Part shown: piece after piece, positions 1 to 10,520 of the stretch
How positions within the stretch are numbered: the first letter of the stretch is position 1
How the letters are laid out: the number at the start of each line of letters is the position of its first letter
NCBI GenBank assembly: GCA_026004875.1
Contig: BPJZ01000023.1
Location: forward strand, 1-40,765
Source: Candidatus Poribacteria bacterium
GTDB taxonomy: Bacteria > Poribacteria > WGA-4E > GCA-2687025
Reading direction: 5' to 3'
Length of the DNA: 40,765 nucleotides
Notes under the pieces: model-generated
What the model saw: the letters and a program-made list of their open reading frames with translations, nothing else
The model's database searches: none
Told to the model about the DNA's origin: nothing
Translations under genes and position numbers: made by a program

Positions 1-306
1 TGATCGAGATCGGCGTTGACGTCCTAAATCCGGTTCAGCCGGAATGTATGGACCCTGCCCGGCTCAAAGAGCAGTACGGCGATCGGTTGGCCTTTTGGGG
101 AACGATCGGGACGCAGACGACGATGCCCTTTGGCACACCCGAGGAGGTCCGGGCCGTCGTACGGGAACGGATCCGGACCGTCGGACGCGGGGGAGGGCTG
201 GTCCTGGCCCCCACCCACGTCCCTGGAACCGGACGTTCCCGTCGCCAATCTCCTTGCCTTCGTTGAGGAAGCACGACAGTATCGTCCTTCTCTCTCGTCT
301 CTTTAG
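1..306 (+). CDS. URO-D (uroporphyrinogen decarboxylase) family protein, C-terminal part, frameshifted
   Basis: The 5' end lies outside the window. The frame starting at base 3 reads IEIGVDVLNPVQPECMD, then GDRLAFWGTIGTQ and GTPEEVRAVV, ending in GGGLVLAPTHV. This is the typical C-terminal third of URO-D family proteins, a fold shared by HemE and cobamide-dependent methyltransferases. The family continuation (LEPDVPVANLLAFVEEARQY, stop at 304-306) lies one base further on. The switch maps to a CCC run at 221-223, where two C would keep the frame. In candidate-phylum genomes such proteins often sit near MocA-type oxidoreductases, as here. HemE itself is not implied: these stand-alone paralogues usually have unknown substrates. 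The frameshift may be a sequencing error. Confidence 0.8.
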
Positions 307-453
307 CCGACGGAGGTCATCTCCGAGTCTAGCGGACTGCCCACCGTCGGCGTTGTTGGATCGGGAACGAACGTCGCCGCCCTCCAAAAGCGACCGTTGC
401 CGTCGGAGGTGAACAGCCGGCTCAACCGGCCGATCCGGAACAGCTCGCGAATT

Positions 454-1162
454 TTAAGCGTTGACGATCACCTCAAAAAGCACCGGGTCCCCCCGGCTGT
501 CCAGCCATCGGCAGAAGTCTGCCAGCGCGTAGAGCGCCAGCGAATCCATCATGGAACACCGGCTTAGGTCCAGCGTCAGCGTGTGGGCATTGGCCAGCGC
601 CACCGCTTTCCGAAGCTGATGACTCAGTTGGGGGCCGGCCGTATGAAGAAGCGCTCCGCGGACCACAAACCGCGCCTCAAAGCCGTCGTAGTGTGCCGTG
701 TACTCCACGTATCCTGCCCCTTTCTCCTGGGTTGTCCGTGAACGGGCGATTAAAAAAGAGCCGCCGAGAGGATCGTCCGAACTGGGCGCTGGGCCTGGTC
801 GGACGGTAGCGGACGGCGGTCTCCAGCAGATCGAACCAAGGGATGTTTAGCGACTCTTCCAGCAGCACGCCGGACTCCCGGGGGCGCACCCCAACTAACG
901 GAACCCCCTGGGCAAGGTGAGCGATCCGGCCGAGCGCCTGAGCTGCCGCCCGACTGACGCCTGTCAGATGGGAGCAGTCCAGCACGACCAACCGGACGCC
1001 GCGCAGGTCTTCCAGGACAAGCTTGAGCGTCGTCTCCAGGCAGGCGAGCTCGTACGTCGAGTGAGCGGCGCCGAAGATCCAAAAGCACAGGACGTCTTCC
1101 CTGCGAGCAAAGGCTAACGCTATCTGGGAAGCGTTGGATGCTGGGCTCTTCTCCGAATTCAT
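454..1162 (-). CDS. Tandem STAS-domain protein (two adjacent frames, probably one gene)
   Basis: Two frames carry STAS-like (anti-sigma-factor antagonist) sequences: 1162-677 and 708-454. The first starts at an ATG after AAGGAGAA and contains LVVLDCSHLTGVSRAAAQAL followed by GVPLVGVRP. The second contains LTLDLSRCSMMDSLALYAL. Both match the STAS core strand-helix where the phosphorylatable Ser/Thr normally sits. Removing one base anywhere between about 760 and 840 joins them into one open frame of about 235 codons with a short linker and no internal stop. The same +1 pattern occurs in other genes here. Alternatively they are two overlapping genes, the second starting at GTG 708 behind a GGGGCAGGA-like site. 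No anti-sigma factor or sulfate transporter lies beside them, so the partner is unknown. Confidence 0.6.
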
Positions 1163-1327
1163 CGGGTCGTTCTCCTTAAGCCCGTTTCTCTTTCCTCTTT
1201 CAGTCGGAGGTGGGGAAGATCAAAAGACGTGCCCACCGGTTGAGATAACCAAGACGAGGAGGGCGGTCCTTTCAGAAGCCGCGCTCTCCGGAAGGAAGGG
1301 CGAAGCCGTCGCTCAACACGGCAAGGC

Positions 1328-1358
1328 GCCGGGGGTTGCAGAAATGCAACCCCTCGGC
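1328..1358 (-). terminator. Strong stem-loop downstream of the MocA-type gene
   Basis: A 13-bp stem with a single bulged T is closed by a GAAA tetraloop (inner arms GGGGTTGCA and TGCAACCCC). It lies about 100 bases after the stop of the minus-strand oxidoreductase gene and upstream of the STAS gene. No T-run follows on either strand, so it may be an attenuator or mRNA-end stabiliser rather than a classic intrinsic terminator. The rest of 1163-1457 shows no gene. Confidence 0.4.
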
Positions 1359-1457
1359 AGCCTGTCGCGAAACCGCGCCGGATAGGAGGGGCGGTTGGAG
1401 GCGTCCTTTTGCGCCTCTGGCGGCGTCGGTGGCGGGAGAGGCTCTCGACAGAAAGCC

Positions 1458-2503
1458 CTAGCCAAGACGGATGTCGTACCCGTCCTGGTCGCTCGACGGG
1501 CAGCGTTCCGTCTTCGATCATCTGCCGGAGCGGGTTGTCTTTTGTCTTCAGTGGTAGAGTGACTCGGCCTTTCACCCGGACCGATTCATAGATGGCCATC
1601 ATCAGTTCGACTGTGGCACGGGCGATGGGAGCAGCGTTCCGGTGCTCTCGTCGGCCCTCGATCCAGGCGATCATCTCCTCGTACTGGTTGGTATCGCCGG
1701 GGACCTCTAAGGTCTTCCAACCGCCGGACCGGGCGTTCAAGAGTCGGAGGCTCTCGCCGATCTCCAGGACGCCGTCGGTTCCGTAGACCTGAACGCCTCG
1801 GAAGCTGGCCGCTCGGTCGTTGAGGCCGCCGTCGGGTAGGTCGCTTTCAACGACCATCCGGGCCCCGCCGGAGAAAGCGATCAGGCCCATGCAGCAGTCT
1901 TCGATCGGCTCGGCCCGTTCGTAGCGGTCCGTTCGACGTTCCACCTGTCCGATGACCCATTCCGCCGCCGGATCGCCCAGGAGGTAGCGCACCCGGTCGA
2001 TCGCGTGGGTGCCGTTGTTGGTCAGCCCCCCGGCGGTGGCCATCCGGACCAGATGGGGGGGTTCCGATGGCGCCTTGGGCGATCTGTCGCCGGGCCTCTG
2101 TGTTCCGGGGATTAAATCGGTGATGGTGGCCGATCGCCAGCTTGACGCCGTTCTTCTGGGCGGCCTCGATCATCGCGTCGGCCTCGCCGAGGCTGGTGGC
2201 CATCGGCTTTTCGCACAGAATCGCCCGGACGCCGGCTTCAGCGGCCTGGACGGTTAAAGGGGCGTGGGAGCCGGGCCAGGTGCAGATCGAGACGATGTCG
2301 GGCCGCTCCTGGGCGAGCATCTGGGCCACGTCGGTATAAGCGGTCAGTCCGGGGAACTCTTCAAGAAAGCGGTCGAGCGCCTCTTGGCGAATGTCGGCAG
2401 CGGCGACGACCTGAACCTCCGGACGGCTGCTCCAGCCGCGGGCGTGGGCGCGAGCGATCCCACCGGTCCCGATGATTGCCGCTCGATAGCGCGCTTGGCT
2501 CAT
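1458..2503 (-). CDS. Gfo/Idh/MocA family NAD(P)-dependent oxidoreductase, two frameshifts
   Basis: The N-terminal Rossmann motif IIGTGGIARAHARG near residues 9-22 binds NAD(P). EKPMATS (about residue 96) is the EKP motif with the catalytic/cofactor lysine, and GHHHRFNP and TNNGTHAIDRVRYLLGDP follow the usual order. The start is ATG 2503 behind GGAGGAAGAGAGGA. The frame breaks at a run of seven G (2055-2061, six expected), giving IGTP then HLVRMATAGG. It breaks again at CCC 1479-1481, after which the family-like end PGRYDIRLG and a TAG at 1458 appear. Corrected length is 347 residues, normal for the family. Substrate is unknown; members oxidise sugars, inositols or glycosides. Without the second correction the frame runs on to 1159 in unlikely sequence. 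Confidence 0.82.
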
Positions 2504-2548
2504 TCCTCTCTTCCTCCCAAGGACGCTTGAAAACAAACGGATCGGCCT

Positions 2549-2578
2549 ATTATCCCGCGCCTCCGGAACTTGGAACAA
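2549..2578 (-). promoter_or_regulatory. Possible sigma70-type promoter for the MocA-type gene
   Basis: On the minus strand TTGTTC (2578-2573) and GATAAT (2554-2549) are separated by 18 bases, with the gene starting 46 bases further on. It would be divergent from the RNase P RNA promoter. Match quality is moderate. Confidence 0.3.
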
Positions 2579-2605
2579 CGAGAAACCAGAGCGGGAGAGA
2601 TGTGG

Positions 2606-2611
2606 TATTAT
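2606..2611 (+). promoter_or_regulatory. Probable -10 element of the RNase P RNA gene
   Basis: TATTAT ends 9 bases before the first paired base of the RNA, a suitable -10 distance. No convincing -35 hexamer lies 16-18 bases upstream; TTGGAA at 2570-2575 is too far away. Confidence 0.35.
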
Positions 2612-2620
2612 TAAAAATGA

Positions 2621-3009
2621 CGGGTGGGAGTCGTTCAGGTGGCCGCGCTCGCCCCACTGGGGCGGGTGAGGAAAGTCCGGACTCCACCGGGCCAGGGCGC
2701 TGGGTAACACCCAGGGGGAGCGATCCCACAGACAGTGCCACAGAAACTAGACCGCCGATGGACGGCTTGGCCGTCACAGGCAAGGGTGAAACGGTGGTGT
2801 AAGAGACCACCAGTCGTCGTGGTGACACGGCGAGCTGGCAAACCTCGCCCGGAGCAAGGCCAAATAGGGGGACGAACGGAGGCCCGGCCGGTCCCCGGGT
2901 AGGCCGCTTGAGGCGGGCGGTAACGCCCGTCCCAGAGGAATGGCCACCGCCCCGAGCGCCCGTAAGGGGTTCGGGGAACAGAATCCGGCTTATGAACGGC
3001 TCTCGCCCG
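2621..3009 (+). ncRNA. rnpB: RNase P RNA, bacterial class A
   Basis: The catalytic RNA of ribonuclease P, which matures tRNA 5' ends. Conserved blocks appear in the right order: GAGGAAAGTCCGGACTCC near 2669, ACAGACAGTGCCACAGAAA near 2729, GGTGAAACGGTGGTGTAAGA near 2786, a CGCCCGTCCCAGAGGAATGG segment near 2924, and ACAGAATCCGGCTTATGAAC near 2978. The ends were set by the P1 helix: bases 2621-2633 pair fully, with a few G-U pairs, with 2997-3009. A T-rich stretch (ATTTTTCC) follows at once and could end transcription. Length is 389 bases, normal for type A. It is divergent from the MocA-type gene. Confidence 0.95.
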
Positions 3010-3038
3010 ATTTTTCCTTCTCGGCGAATCAGGGCGCC

Positions 3039-4208
3039 ATGAAGTTGCCGCGAACGTGGCCGTTTTTGTTTCTTTTCGTTGCTTGGGGAGCCCTTGAGGC
3101 CTGGGGGCAGAACGTCTCGTTCCGGGACTACGTCGTTCCCACCAGCGAGGCGGAGAGCCTCTTTGTCAACCTTGCCTTGGACTACGATCGGCTGGCAGAG
3201 ACGACGCGGGCCAGCGACGGATCGCTCGATCTGGCCTATCGGCGCTTTTACGACTCGCTTCCGTTCGCCTATTCGGTCTACGTGGTGGGCTCCTGGTCAC
3301 GGTTGTTGACCGCTCAGGGGAACTACGCGCTGAGCTATCGGCTGAACTCCGAGGCACGCGTGAAGAAGTATCTCTGGAACCACCGCCGGTTCTTTCTCTC
3401 CCTTTCAGCGTTGGAGCGTTACCAGCGGGGCGACGACCGGCCCGGCGTCAGCACGACGTTAGGGGTCGGCTATGGCCGCTTTTTGACGGCCACTTCGTTG
3501 CGAAAGGCGGTCCGGGTGGAGACGTTTCTCCTCAAAGAAGGAATCATCTCCCAACGGCTACCCAAGGAGAACATCCTCAACATCGCTCACATCATCCGAC
3601 GGGAACGGGAGTATCGGGAACAGTACGGGTCGCCGGCCTATCGCTCTTACTGGTATGAGGACATCGAGGAGGAGATCCGCAAGTCGGGGGTCCTGACGGG
3701 CGAGGGGTTGGGGGCCGCCGGCGTGCTCCGGATCGAAGAGGTGCTGTTTCGAGAAAACATCGGGGAGCGGTTTGTTGGCTACGATTTGACGTTGGGGCTC
3801 CAGCAGGAGCTACTGGCGGCCTCGCCCGGGCAGCCGCGGACCCCGTCTGCGGTGGAGCTGGCCTTCCGTTACGCTCGTCCGATCGCCTGGACGACCCAGG
3901 TGGAGCTGGAGGCGAGCGGATCGGCGGGCATCCGCCGGAGGCCCGGCGAGCGACGGACCGCCCAGAGCCGCCTCTCTTCCGGATTTCTCTACGAGCTGAC
4001 CAACCGGATCGACTTTCGGGTGGACTATGAGTTCCTCTGGAGCCGAGAAGCCACCGGGGAGGTACGCACCTCCCATACGCTCTTGCCCTCGTTCCTGTTC
4101 TACTTAGAGAATGAGGTTCGTCTGCTCGCCTCGCTGCGCCTGATCAAGCCGCGTGGGGAGGCATGGGTACAGGAGTTTTCGTTGACGTTGAACTACAAGG
4201 CGCTGTAG
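3039..4208 (+). CDS. Predicted outer-membrane beta-barrel protein, unknown function
   Basis: The protein has 389 residues and a signal peptide (MKLPRTWPFLFLFVAWGALEAWGQ, about 24 residues). The rest has alternating hydrophobic and aromatic residues. The C-terminal half shows clear amphipathic strand pairs (for example VELAFRYARPIAWTTQVELE, then IDFRVDYEFLWS), ending in SLTLNYKAL, as in outer-membrane barrels. The frame is open further upstream to 2940, but those 33 codons lie inside the RNase P RNA, so the ATG at 3039 just before the signal peptide is preferred. It lies 10 bases upstream of a c-type cytochrome gene and is probably co-transcribed with it. I do not recognise the family. Confidence 0.7.
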   Translation: MKLPRTWPFLFLFVAWGALEAWGQNVSFRDYVVPTSEAESLFVNLALDYDRLAETTRASDGSLDLAYRRFYDSLPFAYSVYVVGSWSRLLTAQGNYALSYRLNSEARVKKYLWNHRRFFLSLSALERYQRGDDRPGVSTTLGVGYGRFLTATSLRKAVRVETFLLKEGIISQRLPKENILNIAHIIRREREYREQYGSPAYRSYWYEDIEEEIRKSGVLTGEGLGAAGVLRIEEVLFRENIGERFVGYDLTLGLQQELLAASPGQPRTPSAVELAFRYARPIAWTTQVELEASGSAGIRRRPGERRTAQSRLSSGFLYELTNRIDFRVDYEFLWSREATGEVRTSHTLLPSFLFYLENEVRLLASLRLIKPRGEAWVQEFSLTLNYKAL

Positions 4209-4218
4209 GAAGGGGCCA

Positions 4219-4797
4219 ATGAAGCGCGCTCGCTGGGTGATCGGGATCGGACTGGCCGGAGCGATGCTAGGTGCGACGTTCTGGGTGGCGCAGCGCTCGT
4301 CGGCCCAGGCTCAGGAAGAGCGGGTGCAGCGGGGAAAGTACCTGGTCGAGACGGTCGCCGCCTGTGGTCAGTGCCACACGCCCCGCCGAGGGGCGGAGGA
4401 GGACCTTTCTCGGCTGCTCAGCGGCCATCCGGAGGGGGCTCCGGCGCCTCGCTTTGCAATGGAGCTGATTCAACAAGGGGTTTTCATCTCCATCGCTCCG
4501 ACTTATACGGCCTTTTCTGGACCCTGGGGGACCTCCTACGCCACCAACCTGACCCCCGACCCGGAGACCGGTCTGGGAAGCTGGACTGAGGAGCAGTTCG
4601 TTCGCGCCATGCGCACCGGCAGGCACCAGGGCCAGCCGAACGCCCGAACGATCCTCCCGCCGATGCCTTGGAAGGCCTATCAAGGCATGTCTGAGGAGGA
4701 CCTGCGGGCTATCTGGGCCTATCTGCAGACGATCCCTCCGATCCGGAATCGCGTCCCGCCGGCGACCAACCGGTTTGGGGAGCCGTACGACCAGTGA
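4219..4797 (+). CDS. c-type cytochrome, single haem
   Basis: A 192-residue periplasmic electron carrier. An N-terminal segment (IGIGLAGAMLGATFWVA) acts as signal peptide or anchor. The haem-binding motif CGQCH sits near residue 49, after GKYLVETVAAC. ILPPMPW supplies the probable axial methionine. TEEQFVRAMRTGRH and SEEDLRAIWAYLQTIPP are typical of the cytochrome c domain found in dehydrogenase subunits. The start has AGGAAGGGG just upstream. It follows the beta-barrel gene by 10 bases. The electron donor is not evident from neighbours. Confidence 0.88.
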   Translation: MKRARWVIGIGLAGAMLGATFWVAQRSSAQAQEERVQRGKYLVETVAACGQCHTPRRGAEEDLSRLLSGHPEGAPAPRFAMELIQQGVFISIAPTYTAFSGPWGTSYATNLTPDPETGLGSWTEEQFVRAMRTGRHQGQPNARTILPPMPWKAYQGMSEEDLRAIWAYLQTIPPIRNRVPPATNRFGEPYDQ

Positions 4798-4892
4798 GCT
4801 GGGACCGCCCGTCAACGGGCGCCGACGCTTTTCCGTTGAGAGAAAACGCGCTCGGTTTTGGTCTCGACCTCAAAGGAAGAAGGGGCAGACTC

Positions 4893-6445
4893 ATGCGACG
4901 TTTTGGAGCGGTGATCGGAGCGGTCCTGCTAGCGTTTCTGGCGGGGGTGGGGACCTACGCCCTGCTTCAGCGCGATCGGGAGCGCGCAGCACCTCCGCTC
5001 CTGTGGCGCTCTGAGGAGTGGCGGCCCGTGGCGTACACCTCTGCCGTAGACAACGCCCTGCCGGTGACCGGCGATATGGAGACGCTGATCGCCGTCAACC
5101 GCGCGCTGGCGACGGTGGTGGAGCATGTGCGCGACGCGGTGGTCGTCGTTGCCACCTCCAAGACGGTCACCGTCCGGCGGCCGGAGCTGTTCGATCCGTT
5201 CGAGTGGTTCTTTGGGAGGCCGCGTCAAGACCAGCCGGAGCCGCCAGAGATCCGCCGGAGGGCAGAAGGGGTCGGCTCCGGCGTGATCGTCAGCCCAGAC
5301 GGTTACATCCTGACGAACAACCACGTCATCGAGGACGCCGACGAAATTGTTGTCCAGACGGCGGATCGGCGCGACTTTGAGGCGAAGCTCGTCGGCGCCG
5401 ACCCGAACACCGACTTGGCCGTCTTGAAGATCGAAGCGGACGGCCTGCCGACGATTCCCTTTGGCGACTCGGACCAGTTGGGCCTGGGGGAGTTGGTCAT
5501 CGCGATCGGAGCGCCGTTTAACTACCAGCACAGCGCCTCGTTTGGAATCGTCAGCGCCAAGGGGCGAAGCGGTATCCTCCAGCGGCTCAATCCGGATCGG
5601 ATCACCTATGAGGACTTCATCCAGACCGACGCGGCGATCAACCCCGGCAACAGCGGCGGCCCGCTGGTAAACATCCGGGGCGAGCTGGTCGGGATCAACA
5701 CGGCGATTCAGCTCCGCAGACGCGGTCAGTACGCTGGGATCGGCTTTGCGATCGCCTCCAACCTGGCCCGCAAGGTGATGAACGACCTGATCACCAAGGG
5801 GAAGGTCGTCCCGCGCCTGGCTGGGCGTCTACCTCCAGGAGGTGGACGACGACGTGGCCGATCGGATGGGGCTGGATCATCCCTACGGGGCGCTGGTCGT
5901 CCGCGTCGAGCGGGACAGCCCCGCCGAGAAGGGCGGTCTCAAACCCCTGGACGTGATCGTCGAGGCCGACGAGCCGACGGGTGGAGAACGTCAACGCCTT
6001 CCGGAACTACATCTCCACGCGCGACCCGGGGACCCGGGTCCGGCTGGTCGTCCTGCGGGACGGCAAGCGGACGGAGTTGACCGTCGAGTTGGGGACGCTC
6101 GATGAGGAACGGTTGGCGCGGGCCGGAGAGGAATCGGAGTACAGCCGGGAGGCCGGATGGACCGGCCTGGTCGTCGAGGAGCTCACCCCCGAGAAGGCTC
6201 GCGAGCTGGGCTACGAGGGGGCCGAAGGGGTGCTGGTCGTCCAGGTGGTCGAAAACAGTCCCGCGGACCGGGAGGGAATGGTTCCCGGTATGCTCATCTT
6301 AGAGGTGGAGGGCCATCCCGTCCGAACGCCGGAGGAGTTCCAGCGGGCCGTCGAGGAGGCGGGCGACTCGGTCCTGATCAAGTGGCGGCTCCGCGATCGA
6401 ACGCTCGACCGGTACGGGATCACTGTACTGAACAAGCGCGGCTGA
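4893..6445 (+). CDS. HtrA/DegP-type serine protease with two PDZ domains, two frameshifts
   Basis: Envelope quality-control protease. A single N-terminal membrane segment (FGAVIGAVLLAFLAGVGTYALL) is followed by a trypsin-like domain with the full triad: His144 in TNNHVIED, Asp174 in NTDLAVLK and Ser254 in GNSGGPL. The frame breaks at CCC 5810-5812 (VVRAWLGVYLQEVD expected) and at GGG 5979-5981 (TVENVNAFRNYI expected). The first PDZ domain spans these breaks. The second follows from about residue 420 (GVLVVQVVENSPADREGMVP). Corrected length is about 516 residues. The start chosen, ATG 4893, directly precedes the membrane segment and leaves a 95-base gap after the cytochrome gene. All catalytic residues lie in the first intact frame. 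Confidence 0.88.
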
Positions 6446-6483
6446 AGCCCGCTTCAACGCTGAAACGTTCTGTGCTATCGTTG

Positions 6484-6506
6484 AAAAGGCTCCGCTGGGG
6501 CCTTTT
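6484..6506 (+). terminator. Intrinsic terminator after the HtrA-type gene
   Basis: A 10-bp stem (AAAAGGCTCC with GGGGCCTTTT) has a 3-base loop, and the 3' arm ends in TTTT. It lies 39 bases after the protease stop codon and ends the beta-barrel/cytochrome/protease unit. Confidence 0.75.
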
Positions 6507-6523
6507 CCTTGTGCTCTGCGACT

Positions 6524-6553
6524 TTGAAGCGGAGGTCCCCTGCTCGCTACACT
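6524..6553 (+). promoter_or_regulatory. Predicted sigma70-type promoter for the DUF6785-like gene
   Basis: TTGAAG (6524-6529) and TACACT (6548-6553) are 18 bases apart, located after the terminator and 34 bases before the ATG, which has GAGGAGA upstream. Confidence 0.5.
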
Positions 6554-6587
6554 GAGAGGGACGGTCGGACAACGCCGAGGAGAAGCG

Positions 6588-8516
6588 ATGAGAAAAGGGG
6601 TGGAAGCGGGCGGAGCCGTGCGCGTCTCCGGACGTTCCATCCTTCTGGGGGCGCTGCTCATTCCGCTTGGAGTCTGGTGGCTTACCGTCGTTGAGGTGAA
6701 GTACTACTCGCTTGACGGCTCCTGCCTGCCGCTGTTCATTGAGCCGGTCTTTTTCCTCTTTGTCCTGACAGTTTTGAACCTGAGCCTGGTCCGGTACGCT
6801 CCTCGCTGGGCGCTGCGCCCTGAAGAGCTGCTGGTCGTTTACATCATGAACGCCGTCTCGGTGACCTTCTCCGGGCACGACATGTTCCAGAACCTGTTCG
6901 GGGCGATTGTGCACGCTTTTTACTACGCCCGACCGGAGAACGAGTGGGCCGAGCTGTTCTGGCACTACATTCCCGACTGGCTCACCGTTCGAGAGATGCG
7001 AGCCGTGGAGGGGTTCTATCGCGGCGACACGAGCCTGTACGTTCGGGAGCATCTGCTTCCCTGGATTCGTCCGCTGGCCTTCTGGGGCCTCTTTGTGCTG
7101 ATCCTGATGGGGATGATGCTCTGCATGAACGCCATTCTCCGTCGCCGCTGGACCGAGCAGGAGAAGCTAGCCTATCCGAACATTCAGCTCCCCGTTCGTC
7201 TGGCCGAAGACCAGGGCCGAGGGCTTCTGCGGAACAAGCTCTTCTGGGCCGGCTTTGCCGTCGCCGGGACGATCACTCTGATCAACGGGATTCACTACTT
7301 GGAGCCCTCCTTTCCTTATATCAAGTACATCAAGCAGGAGAACGTCGGGCGGTACTTTACGACCAAGCCTTGGAACGCGCTGAACGGGATGACGATCTCG
7401 ATGTATCCGTTCATGATCGGGATCGCCTTTTTTATGCCGTTGGACCTGTCGTTCTCTTCGTGGTTCTTTTATGTGTTTCGGCGGCTGCAGCAGGTGTTGG
7501 GCGCGGCGGCGGGGTTCCGAGCGTTGCCGGAGTTTCCTTACTTTGCCCAGCAGGGATGGGGGGCCTGGCTGACGCTTTGCGGGATCGCCCTTTGGACCAG
7601 TCGCCGTCAGATCGCCTATGCGCTGGAGGGCTTCTTCCGTCCCGGATCGGTAGACGACTCCAACGAACCGCTGCCCTATCGGCTGGCCTTTTTGGGGTTG
7701 CTGGGGGGAGCGGTGGCGTTGTTTATCTTCACCAGCGTGGCCGGGATGGCGCTTTGGGTAGCGGCGCTCTTTTTTGCGATCTACTTTGCGCTTTCGATTG
7801 CGATCACTCGGGTGCGTGCCGAGTTCGGCTCGCCCCATGAGATCTACTATGTCAACCCGCACGATATGATGATCGCCTTTTTGGGAACACGTCCGATTCC
7901 GCCGCGGAGCAAGACCGTTTTGGCGATGTTCTACTGGTTCAACCGGGGCTATCGGAATCATCCGATGCCGAACCAGCTGGAGGCCTTCAAGATGGCCGAG
8001 ATTCACGGGATTCGGAATCGGGGTATTCTCGGGGCGCTGCTGGTGGCCATTGTGGTGAGCATCGTGGCGACCTTCTGGGCGAATCTGCACTTGGCCTATC
8101 GAGATGGGGCGGAGATCCTCGGCGGCTTCAAGGACTGGGTCGGGTGGGAGTCTTACAATCGCTTGCAGCGGTGGTTTCTTTCCCCTTCGCCGCCGAACCT
8201 CCCTCAGGTGCTCTTTACCGGAATCGGCGGGACGCTGGTGTTGGTGATGACGGCGATGCGGGCGCGGTTTCTCTGGTGGCCGTTCCATCCGGCCGGGTAC
8301 GCGCTGGCGGTCAGCTTTGCGATGGAGTACTTTTGGTTTGCCGTCTTCGTCAGTTGGGCGCTAAAGCTGACGATTCTCCGGCTAGGGGGAATCCGGGCCC
8401 ATCAGCGGGCGATTCCGTTCTTTTTGGGGCTGATCCTGGGCGACTACTTTGTGGGGAGCCTGTGGGCGATCGTCGGGCCGTTAGCCGGCATTCGCACCTA
8501 TAAGATCTTCATCTGA
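6588..8516 (+). CDS. DUF6785/DUF6784-like polytopic membrane protein
   Basis: A 642-residue integral membrane protein with many hydrophobic segments, for example LLGALLIPLGVWWLTVV near the N terminus, LAFWGLFVLILMGMMLCMN near residue 165 and FFLGLILGDYFVGSLWAIVG near the C terminus. Conserved-looking soluble parts include LRPEELLVVYIMNAVS, QEKLAYPNIQLPVRL and RVRAEFGSPHEIYYVNPHDM. This length and these motifs match the DUF6785/DUF6784 proteins common in Armatimonadota, Poribacteria and Planctomycetota relatives. OPT-type oligopeptide transporters share a somewhat similar layout, but transport is not shown. It is transcribed alone, and its 3' end overlaps that of trpA by 8 bases. Confidence 0.65.
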   Translation: MRKGVEAGGAVRVSGRSILLGALLIPLGVWWLTVVEVKYYSLDGSCLPLFIEPVFFLFVLTVLNLSLVRYAPRWALRPEELLVVYIMNAVSVTFSGHDMFQNLFGAIVHAFYYARPENEWAELFWHYIPDWLTVREMRAVEGFYRGDTSLYVREHLLPWIRPLAFWGLFVLILMGMMLCMNAILRRRWTEQEKLAYPNIQLPVRLAEDQGRGLLRNKLFWAGFAVAGTITLINGIHYLEPSFPYIKYIKQENVGRYFTTKPWNALNGMTISMYPFMIGIAFFMPLDLSFSSWFFYVFRRLQQVLGAAAGFRALPEFPYFAQQGWGAWLTLCGIALWTSRRQIAYALEGFFRPGSVDDSNEPLPYRLAFLGLLGGAVALFIFTSVAGMALWVAALFFAIYFALSIAITRVRAEFGSPHEIYYVNPHDMMIAFLGTRPIPPRSKTVLAMFYWFNRGYRNHPMPNQLEAFKMAEIHGIRNRGILGALLVAIVVSIVATFWANLHLAYRDGAEILGGFKDWVGWESYNRLQRWFLSPSPPNLPQVLFTGIGGTLVLVMTAMRARFLWWPFHPAGYALAVSFAMEYFWFAVFVSWALKLTILRLGGIRAHQRAIPFFLGLILGDYFVGSLWAIVGPLAGIRTYKIFI

Positions 8517-9323
8517 GCGGCCCTCGTACCGATCGAACGGCGGTCAGGAGCTCCCGAATGAACTCGCGGGTGGCGCCGACCAGTCGCTGCGGCTCGGAGA
8601 GGTGGGCTTCCACCGTGTTGACGATGGCGCTGCCGACGATCACTCCGTCGGCCAGTTGAGCGACGCGTCGGGCCTGTTCCGGATTGGAGATGCCAAAGCC
8701 GACACAGACCGGCTTGTTCGTCTGGCGTCGGACTCGCTCTAAGAGCGGCTGGAGGTCCGGAGAGATGGCGTCCCGGGCTCCGGTCACGCCGGTCAACGAG
8801 ACGGCGTAGAGAAACCCGCGAGTGGCGTCGGCGATCCGTCGAATACGCTCGTTGGGGGTGGTCGGAGCGACCAAGAAGATGGTGGCCAGCTCCTGGGCGC
8901 GGGCGGCCTCGAGGAGCTCTTCGGCGTCCTCAACGGGCAGATCGGGGACGATCAGTCCGTCGGCTCCGGCCTGACGAGCCTCCTGACAGAATCGCTCGAC
9001 GCCGCGATAGGCGACCGGGTTGAAGTAGGTCATCAGGACCAAGGGGACGTCGGAGGATTCTCGGATGCGCTCCACGGTGCGAAAGATGCCCTCGACGGTC
9101 GTTCCGGCCCGGAGGGCTCGTTCGGTCGCTCGTTGGATGCTCGGGCCGTCGGCGATCGGGTCGGAGAAGGGGATCCCCAACTCGATCACGTCGGCGCCCA
9201 CCTCGGCGGCGGCTAGGACCAGCTCCTCGGTCGCGCTCAGGGAAGGGTCTCCGGCGGCAAAGTAGGGAATGAAGGCGCGCTCTCCGTCGGCGCGGAGTTT
9301 TTCAAAGCGGGCGTCTACGCGGT

Positions 9324-9327
<4 letters not shown>
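8509..9327 (-). CDS. trpA: Tryptophan synthase alpha subunit
   Basis: Cleaves indole-3-glycerol phosphate to indole and glyceraldehyde-3-phosphate, passing indole to TrpB. The protein has 272 residues and is full length. The catalytic acids fall at the classical positions: Glu49 in [11 protein letters not shown] and Asp60 in [10 protein letters not shown]. Further signatures are [26 protein letters not shown] and the phosphate-binding [11 protein letters not shown] near residues 215-225. Its ATG overlaps the trpB stop by 4 bases, so the two are translationally coupled. No other trp genes are in the window. Confidence 0.97.

Positions 9328-10520
<1,193 letters not shown>

Noticed and set aside
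2940..3038. Upstream extension of the beta-barrel protein by 33 codons
   Set aside because: These codons lie within the 3' part of the RNase P RNA and its P1 helix; the ATG at 3039 precedes the signal peptide.
7167..8288. Long open frame antisense to the DUF6785-like gene
   Set aside because: It mirrors a well-supported membrane protein gene, is rich in Arg, Pro and Gln, has no ribosome site and matches no family.
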